From Candidatus Poribacteria bacterium (GTDB lineage: Bacteria > Poribacteria > WGA-4E > UBA9662): 10,991 nt of DNA. Made by a program: the position numbers and the translations under genes. The stretch's first letter is position 1. Each line of letters begins with the position of its first letter. Where the stretch lies: NCBI GenBank assembly GCA_002699335.1, contig PACG01000019.1:1-10991 (forward strand), in the 5' to 3' direction. Below, piece by piece: positions 5,960 through 10,991 of the stretch. The notes below the pieces were generated by a model, which was given only the letters and a program-made list of their open reading frames with translations, ran no database searches and was not told the DNA's origin.

Positions 5960-6946
5960 ATGGAATATGTAAATTTCGGGAATGCTGGTGTTAAGGTCAG
6001 CCAGTTGGCTTTTGGTTTAGGACTCAGAGGACAACCTGATGAATTGGAAGCCCAAAGGGTAATTGAACACGCTTTTGAATTGGGAATCAACTTCATTGAT
6101 TGTGCTAACCTATACGGACCAAACGATGACCGGGCTAATATTGGACAATCGGAAGTTATTCTAGGTAAAGCATTAAAAGGAAAACGTGACAATGTTGTGA
6201 TCACAACCAAAGTTGCTGCTGCTATTGGATCTGGCCCAAACGATGAAGGATTATCCCGATATCACATCATGCGTGAAGTTGAGAGGTCGCTCAAGCGGCT
6301 GGGCTCAGATTATATTGACATCTATCTGGTGCACCGTTTCGATCAATTTACACCATTAGAAGAAACCATACGTACACTGGATGACCTTGTTCACATGGGA
6401 AAAGTACGTTACGTTGGGTGTTGTAACTACGCTGCTTGGCAAGTTTGCAAATCACTGTGGGTAGCGGATCGGATTAATGCCGTACCATACATGTGTGTTC
6501 AAAACCTATATAATCTGCTGAACCGACAGATGGAAGTGGAAATGTTTAGCTTGATTCGAGACATGGGGTTGGGGGCAATGGCCTTCAGCCCATTGGCAGT
6601 AGGACTCTTAAGCGGGATTTACTCACCGGAACGCCCACCTCCAGTCGGATCCCTCTTTGCTACTCGCAACCGAGAAGACTTTCCAAGAATGATGGAAGAG
6701 AACGTTACGCAGGTAATATCTGCTGTCAATCGGCTTGCTAGTGAACTAGACAAAACTCCGGCACAGTTAGCTTTAGCTTGGGTGCTTTCACACCCAGAAA
6801 TAACAGTGGCCATTACTGGTGCTGATACTATCGAACACCTCAATAATAACGTTGGAGCAATCGGTTGGAAACTTGATGACAACGTGCGTGACCAGCTCGA
6901 TTCCATATCCGAGATATTCGTTCAACGTCCCAAAGGTAGTGTGTAA
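5960..6946 (+). CDS. Aldo/keto reductase family oxidoreductase
   Basis: 328 residues, the normal size for a (beta/alpha)8-barrel, NAD(P)H-dependent aldo/keto reductase acting in the cytoplasm on aldehydes, ketones or sugars. The catalytic tetrad is complete: D47 and Y52 (NFIDCANLYG), K84 (NVVITTKV) and H125 (DIYLVHRFD). Other family marks are SEVILGKALKG (64-74), GKVRYVGCCNYAAWQ (147-161, where relatives usually have GVSN), NLLNRQ, MAFSPLAVGLLSG, and the C-terminal cofactor segment ITGADTIEHLNNNVGA. It resembles the YhdN/IolS-like branch, but the substrate cannot be named. GAGG (5949-5952) stands seven bases before the ATG. The next gene, a PhyH-type dioxygenase, starts 35 nt after the stop with the same orientation, so the two are probably cotranscribed. 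Confidence 0.93.
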   Translation: MEYVNFGNAGVKVSQLAFGLGLRGQPDELEAQRVIEHAFELGINFIDCANLYGPNDDRANIGQSEVILGKALKGKRDNVVITTKVAAAIGSGPNDEGLSRYHIMREVERSLKRLGSDYIDIYLVHRFDQFTPLEETIRTLDDLVHMGKVRYVGCCNYAAWQVCKSLWVADRINAVPYMCVQNLYNLLNRQMEVEMFSLIRDMGLGAMAFSPLAVGLLSGIYSPERPPPVGSLFATRNREDFPRMMEENVTQVISAVNRLASELDKTPAQLALAWVLSHPEITVAITGADTIEHLNNNVGAIGWKLDDNVRDQLDSISEIFVQRPKGSV

Positions 6947-6981
6947 TTTCCACGCCAACAATTTAGGCCTACTAGGATTAT

Positions 6982-7791
6982 ATGCAACTAAGTACTGACG
7001 AACTAAAGAAAGAATCAATAGAGCCGAGTACGCTTGATTTCGTCATCCAGCAGATCAAGATGAACGGCTATGTAGTTCTTGAATCCGTTATTCCTCCTGA
7101 TCTCATCAGTGAACTTGGCGCATATTTCAATCAGATCCTAGAACACAATGTAGCAACCAAAGAAGCCAACCGCGGTAAAAACCGGTACCAGATGCATCTA
7201 CCATTCACTGAACCATTCATTCATCAGCAGGTTGTTGCTAACCCGATTGCGCTTTCCGTAATTGACAAGTTTTTGGGGGAAGACTGCATTTGCCATTATT
7301 TGGGAGGAAACACTCCATTGCCCGGTTCAGAATATCAAATATTACATTCCGATATCCATCAGCTCTTTCCTGATTCAGATCTGGTCTCACCCGTTTATTG
7401 TATCGTTTTGGACATTCCATTGGTTGATTTTCGTCAGGACAATGGTGCTATGGAAATCTGGCCGGGTGGAACACATCTGATACCAAACAGTACTGATATT
7501 GAAAAAATGTCAAAAGTAATGCATTCAGAACAAGTAATCATGCCTGCTGGATCTTTACTGATCCGAGATGCGCGGATGTGGCACCGTGGTACACCAAACC
7601 AGTCAGAAGCACCACGGCCCAACATAGCTTTGATGTACGCACACTATTGGTTTAAGACGATGTATCCCCAAATTGGGATTCGACAAAATATTTACGATTC
7701 GCTTCCGGAACGAAGCCAAAAACTTTTCCGGCACGAGGCAATTGGAACTGGAGAAGATCCGCGCGAAATGATGGTAACACGCTGGACCTGA
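6982..7791 (+). CDS. Phytanoyl-CoA dioxygenase (PhyH) family Fe(II)/2-oxoglutarate dioxygenase
   Basis: 269 residues, typical PhyH length. The family hydroxylates unactivated carbons using Fe(II), O2 and 2-oxoglutarate, giving succinate and CO2. N-terminal signature: QIKMNGYVVLESVIPPDLI (25-43). The iron facial triad is visible as H122-S-D124 (ILHSDIH) and H201 (RMWHRGTPN), with R212 (EAPRPNIALMY) as the likely 2-oxoglutarate carboxylate binder. NGAMEIWPGGTH (154-165) is the usual pre-His strand and turn. Bacterial members act on many small molecules, so true phytanoyl-CoA activity should not be assumed. A weak AGGA (6974-6977) precedes the ATG. It follows the aldo/keto reductase by 35 nt, suggesting a two-gene operon that oxidises a substrate in steps. 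No clear terminator is seen in the 125 bases before the convergent gene. Confidence 0.93.
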   Translation: MQLSTDELKKESIEPSTLDFVIQQIKMNGYVVLESVIPPDLISELGAYFNQILEHNVATKEANRGKNRYQMHLPFTEPFIHQQVVANPIALSVIDKFLGEDCICHYLGGNTPLPGSEYQILHSDIHQLFPDSDLVSPVYCIVLDIPLVDFRQDNGAMEIWPGGTHLIPNSTDIEKMSKVMHSEQVIMPAGSLLIRDARMWHRGTPNQSEAPRPNIALMYAHYWFKTMYPQIGIRQNIYDSLPERSQKLFRHEAIGTGEDPREMMVTRWT

Positions 7792-7916
7792 GACTTATCT
7801 AGTTAGACCACTCCGTCAGCAACAGCACGGGTCCTCAGTAGCCACCAAGAAAACGCGGACATCAATTGGTTTTCATTACTGCGATGGAAAATGTAGGATT
7901 GTTGACACTCCTGTCC

Positions 7917-9839
7917 TTAATACCAGGTACCGCCATTCAAATATATCATGTACACCTGCTGCTGTGTCAAAGTACCAAAGACCATCCACAATGCCCCAAC
8001 AACAAAATCACCCAAAATCAAGCCAAAGAAAAATGGTACAGCGCGTTGATAACCTTTAACTCCGCTAGACTTGAGAATAGTTGTTTTTAAAAACCAACTG
8101 ATGAAGAAAGTAAACCAGAAATAATCAATGGCAAAACTAACAGCCAATGGATATCCTGCAGGATGAAGGGGCCACCAATAAAAATGGGTTCGCAAAATGT
8201 GCAAAATCAAGGTTAGTACAATACCTAGGCACATGAATACTATACGCGGTGTATCTGGTGGTGTAGGATCATATAGCCAATTTTCCAAGCGATTGAAGGC
8301 TGTCTCGGCCACCCAGATTTTAAAGAATGATACCTGAGCTAATGCTCCATCACGATACATCATATCTAGATTGGTCCACATACCAACAATCAAAGCAACC
8401 AAAGACCCAATCATCATAGCAATCACCAATCGCCGTGTGTTGCATCCAATAACTTCAGCCATCTTGAGCGGTTCAAACTGGTTTGGCATTGCATGCGAGC
8501 GATAACTCCGATTGAACCAATGGTAAAAACTCATCACAGTTAAATTATGCCCGCCCCAAACCGTTGTTCCAAAGACAGTGACCATCATATCCGCTGGATG
8601 GTTAAATATTCCATGAGGCGTTCCAAATTCTGCTCGCAAACGGGTAACAGCGACAGCAATGAAAAAATAAAGAGCGAAGAATATAAAAATTGCTGTTAGG
8701 TTCATACCAGCATAGCAGGAAAAAATAGACAGAAACAAAAAACCACCCAAAAAACCAATAATGGCTGCTCGATAGCGCATCGGTTCATCAACCTCACCAG
8801 ACGATTTATAGGATATAGCTATTCGAAAAACATAAACCAGATGTCTGCGTGTTAACCATACAGCTATGAAACATATACCAAGCCAAGCACCAGCAGATTG
8901 TTCATTAAAATAAGGGAAACCAGGCAGATGGGTAATTCCCAAGTAACTACTTAATACACGAGTCAACTGGCGAATCAAAAAGAAAAACCAACAAGTAAAG
9001 GAAAGATCTACAGGCAAAAAAAAGCCAAGACCAATCATAAACGGATAGAACGATATTTTGGTATCAGACATGGCACTCCACGGCTTTTCGAGCAATTTTT
9101 GGCCGACAAAATGCAACTTCAAATGCAAATACGGGACAACAGGAAAGAGCACATGCAATCCATTAATAAGATCCAAGACTGCGGGAATAGCGAATCCGAG
9201 CCAAAGTAGTCGAGGCCTCAAAAAATTCGGCGACTGCAACATAGCTATAGGGAGCTGGATGATGGGAAAAGCTAGTCGCTCGGTATGTACCCATTGTTTA
9301 CGAACCAAGGTGTTGAGACAATGGAACATAAATAACAATACCAGTGTAAATCCCGTCCAAACCAGTGCTGGCTTTAGCCAAGCACTCAGATGTTTCTTCT
9401 GGTAAAAACTGGAATTTCCTTGGTAATATTCGGTTAATATTGTCTCTGTAGGTTTGGGAGTAAACCACAACGGGACATAATGAAAAAAGAGTTCTTTCCA
9501 CTCATTCTCCTCAGTGGCAAACCAGTAGGGGTGAACAATTAGAGCAAAGAGATCCTGCAGCATCCCGTACGAAGCTATAGAAGTTGAAACTACTAACATG
9601 GCATAAATAGTTAGCAATTCACTTGGCAACAACTGAATCGAGGACCAAAATTTCGACAGTAGGTAATTGAAAACAACTAAGCAGAAAAGAATAAAGACCG
9701 GATAGACAAATATTGGTAGGGCCGTAGCTTCAGCACGGTACTTCATCTCCGTGACCGTAACCCAATAAACATTGAAAGTGAGCAAAAACAGACCGATTAA
9801 AATAGAGCGCCATGTTACAATCGTAGGAGAGGTATCCAA
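7917..9839 (-). CDS. Large multi-pass membrane protein, DUF6785/DUF6784-like
   Basis: 640 residues with about 13 predicted membrane segments (near 11-30, 42-61, 70-90, 155-176, 210-232, 263-290, 316-336, 357-374, 378-398, 470-488, 531-549, 560-588, 600-622). It resembles the DUF6785 plus C-terminal DUF6784 architecture as I recall it. Notable motifs are KQWVHTERLAFPIIQLPIAM (181-200), TRLRAEFGTPHG (399-410) and the tryptophan-rich FYWWPLHPAGYPLA (553-566). Overall form suggests a transporter; the HTERLAFP motif recalls oligopeptide-transporter-like proteins, but this is inference. The start is TTG at 9839, directly after an in-frame TAG, with an ideal AAGGAG seven bases upstream (9847-9852 on the plus strand). 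It lies 90 nt downstream of a PhyH-type gene on the same strand, so it probably imports that enzyme's substrate or exports its product. Confidence 0.85.
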   Translation of the reverse strand: MDTSPTIVTWRSILIGLFLLTFNVYWVTVTEMKYRAEATALPIFVYPVFILFCLVVFNYLLSKFWSSIQLLPSELLTIYAMLVVSTSIASYGMLQDLFALIVHPYWFATEENEWKELFFHYVPLWFTPKPTETILTEYYQGNSSFYQKKHLSAWLKPALVWTGFTLVLLFMFHCLNTLVRKQWVHTERLAFPIIQLPIAMLQSPNFLRPRLLWLGFAIPAVLDLINGLHVLFPVVPYLHLKLHFVGQKLLEKPWSAMSDTKISFYPFMIGLGFFLPVDLSFTCWFFFLIRQLTRVLSSYLGITHLPGFPYFNEQSAGAWLGICFIAVWLTRRHLVYVFRIAISYKSSGEVDEPMRYRAAIIGFLGGFLFLSIFSCYAGMNLTAIFIFFALYFFIAVAVTRLRAEFGTPHGIFNHPADMMVTVFGTTVWGGHNLTVMSFYHWFNRSYRSHAMPNQFEPLKMAEVIGCNTRRLVIAMMIGSLVALIVGMWTNLDMMYRDGALAQVSFFKIWVAETAFNRLENWLYDPTPPDTPRIVFMCLGIVLTLILHILRTHFYWWPLHPAGYPLAVSFAIDYFWFTFFISWFLKTTILKSSGVKGYQRAVPFFFGLILGDFVVGALWMVFGTLTQQQVYMIYLNGGTWY

Positions 9840-9856
9840 CTATCAACTCCTTGTGG

Positions 9857-9887
9857 CGACGAACTTTTCTATAACCGAAACTCGTCG
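9857..9887 (-). other. Inverted repeat between the two minus-strand genes
   Basis: CGACGA (9857-9862) pairs with TCGTCG (9882-9887) around a 19-nt loop in the 90-nt gap before the membrane-protein gene, ending just upstream of its ribosome binding site. It might shape the intercistronic RNA. The stem is only 6 bp. Confidence 0.25.
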
Positions 9888-9910
9888 GCTAAACATCGCA
9901 TCTTGTGTTG

Positions 9911-9931
9911 AAGGGAGATATGCTTTCCCTT
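9911..9931 (-). other. Hairpin overlapping the stop codon of the minus-strand dioxygenase gene
   Basis: AAGGGAGA (9911-9918) pairs with TTTCCCTT (9924-9931) over 8 bp (one G-U) with a 5-nt loop. The stem covers part of the TAA at 9932-9930. No T-tract follows on the minus strand, so readthrough into the membrane-protein gene remains likely. It may be an mRNA stability or partial termination element. Confidence 0.35.
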
Positions 9932-10733
9932 AGGCATCCTCCAAATCAAAAAGTGATGGGAAGAAACGATACGGATCTGCGGGTTCTGAAAAGAGAATCT
10001 TCTGACGTAGAGTTAGCTCAACATCAGAAGGCGGTCGTACACGTTTTGGAGACCAGACAACTTGTGATTGACAATATTTGTACAGTAGAGAACGTCGGTG
10101 ATGCTTTCCCTTCCAAGCTGCTGTTCCATGCGTTAGTGATTCAGTAAACATGATAACAGATCCTGCGGGAACTTCAGGAATTACCACACACGATGCTCGG
10201 TCAGGTGTATGAAATACGTTTTGCGGTAATCTGAAGTTGCTCTTGTGACTGCCGGGAATGCAACAAAGTCCACCATGGTCCGAGCCTGTGTCCGATAAAT
10301 TCCAGACAACGACAGTGAACCCGTGGTGAATCACATTATCTGGAAAATGGTAATATTCCCCTGATTGACATGAGATGTTTGGCGCGGACGCGCCATAATC
10401 TGCGTGAAGGCGCCCCATTGACATCCCTTCTTGCATCTGTATGCCATAAAGCCGGTCCAGCCGAAAGCAATCTCCTAGCCGAAATCGCAGGATAGGCATG
10501 ATTTGAGGATGATCTAACAAATCACAAAACGGTTGCCCCCAAGCCAGAAAACCGGGGCCCTCTGGCGCACCTCCAGCTGCACTACCAAATCTCAGTGCTT
10601 CCTTAGGATCCGGCAAGGATTGCTGATCGATCAATTGGTTAAGTGTTGAAACCTCTTCTGAAGATAAGACATCTTCAATTACTAAATAGCCCTGCAAATC
10701 AAATAAGTACTGCTGCATTTCTAAATCGCCCAC
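9930..10733 (-). CDS. Phytanoyl-CoA dioxygenase (PhyH) family Fe(II)/2-oxoglutarate dioxygenase, second and divergent copy
   Basis: About 267 residues. Numbering here counts from the farthest upstream start, TTG at 10751. PhyH N-terminus: YLFDLQGYLVIEDVLSSEEV (15-34). Iron ligands are H116-A-D118 (GRLHADYG) and H208 (SLTHGTAAW), with R219 or R220 (KHHRRSLLY) to hold 2-oxoglutarate. DHGGLCCIPGSHKSN (158-172) is the classic PhyH turn. The spacing of the two histidines (92 residues) differs from the plus-strand PhyH (79), so this is not a recent duplicate. Start choice: TTG 10751 has no ribosome site; GTG at 10733 has GGAG eight bases upstream (10742-10745) and is chosen; ATG at 10718 is also possible. 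The membrane-protein gene follows 90 nt downstream on the same strand, a likely operon for uptake and hydroxylation of a small molecule. Confidence 0.92.
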   Translation of the reverse strand: MGDLEMQQYLFDLQGYLVIEDVLSSEEVSTLNQLIDQQSLPDPKEALRFGSAAGGAPEGPGFLAWGQPFCDLLDHPQIMPILRFRLGDCFRLDRLYGIQMQEGMSMGRLHADYGASAPNISCQSGEYYHFPDNVIHHGFTVVVWNLSDTGSDHGGLCCIPGSHKSNFRLPQNVFHTPDRASCVVIPEVPAGSVIMFTESLTHGTAAWKGKHHRRSLLYKYCQSQVVWSPKRVRPPSDVELTLRQKILFSEPADPYRFFPSLFDLEDA

Positions 10734-10751
10734 ACTATGTTCTCCAATCAA

Positions 10752-10991
10752 CTTGAAAATTTAAGATAGCTTAACCAACAGATATAACATTTATAGTAAG
10801 AGCTCTGCGAGATTCTACTTACATAACTACATAATGATACTAACACTACAAAAGCATGAAAACATAATAAGCTATGTGGAAGTCGCATGAAGAGTGGTCT
10901 AACGAATACCTCCTCGCAACATACGATTTGCTCGATTACTATTGTTCATCAACCTAACATTCCCAGACATTCCATCATCATTAGTCTAATC
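10752..10991. other. Terminal region, no supported gene
   Basis: This AT-rich stretch lies upstream of the minus-strand dioxygenase and should carry its promoter. A TATAAA near 10791-10796 and a TAGAAT near 10813-10818 on the minus strand are possible -10 boxes, but neither has a good -35. An AGGAGG on the minus strand (10914-10909) has no start codon at normal spacing. Confidence 0.35.

Noticed and set aside
7866..8090. Short plus-strand frame over the 3' end of the membrane-protein gene
   Set aside because: It is a shadow of the convincing minus-strand gene and has no ribosome binding site or similarity.
10748..10888. 46-residue hydrophobic minus-strand frame upstream of the second dioxygenase, with AGGAGG further upstream
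   Set aside because: The AGGAGG is 20 bases from the ATG, far beyond normal spacing, and the cysteine-rich composition looks like translated AT-rich DNA.
10874..10957. 27-residue plus-strand frame near the window end
   Set aside because: No ribosome binding site, very short, and no recognisable similarity.

Overview
The window is AT-rich bacterial DNA with a loose gene layout and long intergenic stretches. It carries LamG/concanavalin-A-like secreted proteins, a TPR protein, two phytanoyl-CoA dioxygenase (PhyH) family proteins, an aldo/keto reductase and a large multi-pass membrane protein that looks like the DUF6785/DUF6784 type. This mix, the frequent TTG/GTG starts and the small exported protein at 856-1323 recall Candidatus Poribacteria or a related uncultured lineage. 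That placement is an inference from gene content, since there is no rRNA or other marker gene here.

Left part (1-5400). The window opens inside a LamG-domain gene (1-579, 5' end missing). Next comes a small exported protein of unknown function (856-1323), with a clear -10 box and Shine-Dalgarno site. Positions 1562-2912 hold the heavily decayed remains of one long gene, an SDR/NmrA-like NAD(P)-binding protein with a C-terminal DUF2867-like domain. It is broken by several frameshifts, an in-frame stop and an internal deletion, and it lacks its nucleotide-binding N-terminus. A TPR protein follows (3048-4226). After it comes a second, complete LamG protein (4461-5303) with an extended -10 promoter, a leader of about 145 nt and a strong 23-bp terminator hairpin. 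The two LamG proteins end in nearly the same C-terminal tail.

Middle (5304-5959). This 656-base stretch has no convincing gene. It holds the LamG terminator, a long imperfect hairpin, an imperfect inverted repeat, and a 9-bp direct repeat with 21-bp spacing close to the next gene.

Right part (5960-10991). Two gene pairs converge. On the plus strand an aldo/keto reductase (5960-6946) is followed after 35 nt by a PhyH-family dioxygenase (6982-7791). On the minus strand a second, divergent PhyH-family dioxygenase (10733-9930) is followed after 90 nt by the 640-residue membrane protein (9839-7917). A plausible reading is uptake of a small organic substrate by the membrane protein, with oxidation by the two Fe(II)/2-oxoglutarate dioxygenases and redox conversion by the reductase. 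No substrate can be read from the sequence. The last 240 bases hold no supported gene. I saw no tRNA, rRNA, CRISPR array or intact insertion sequence.
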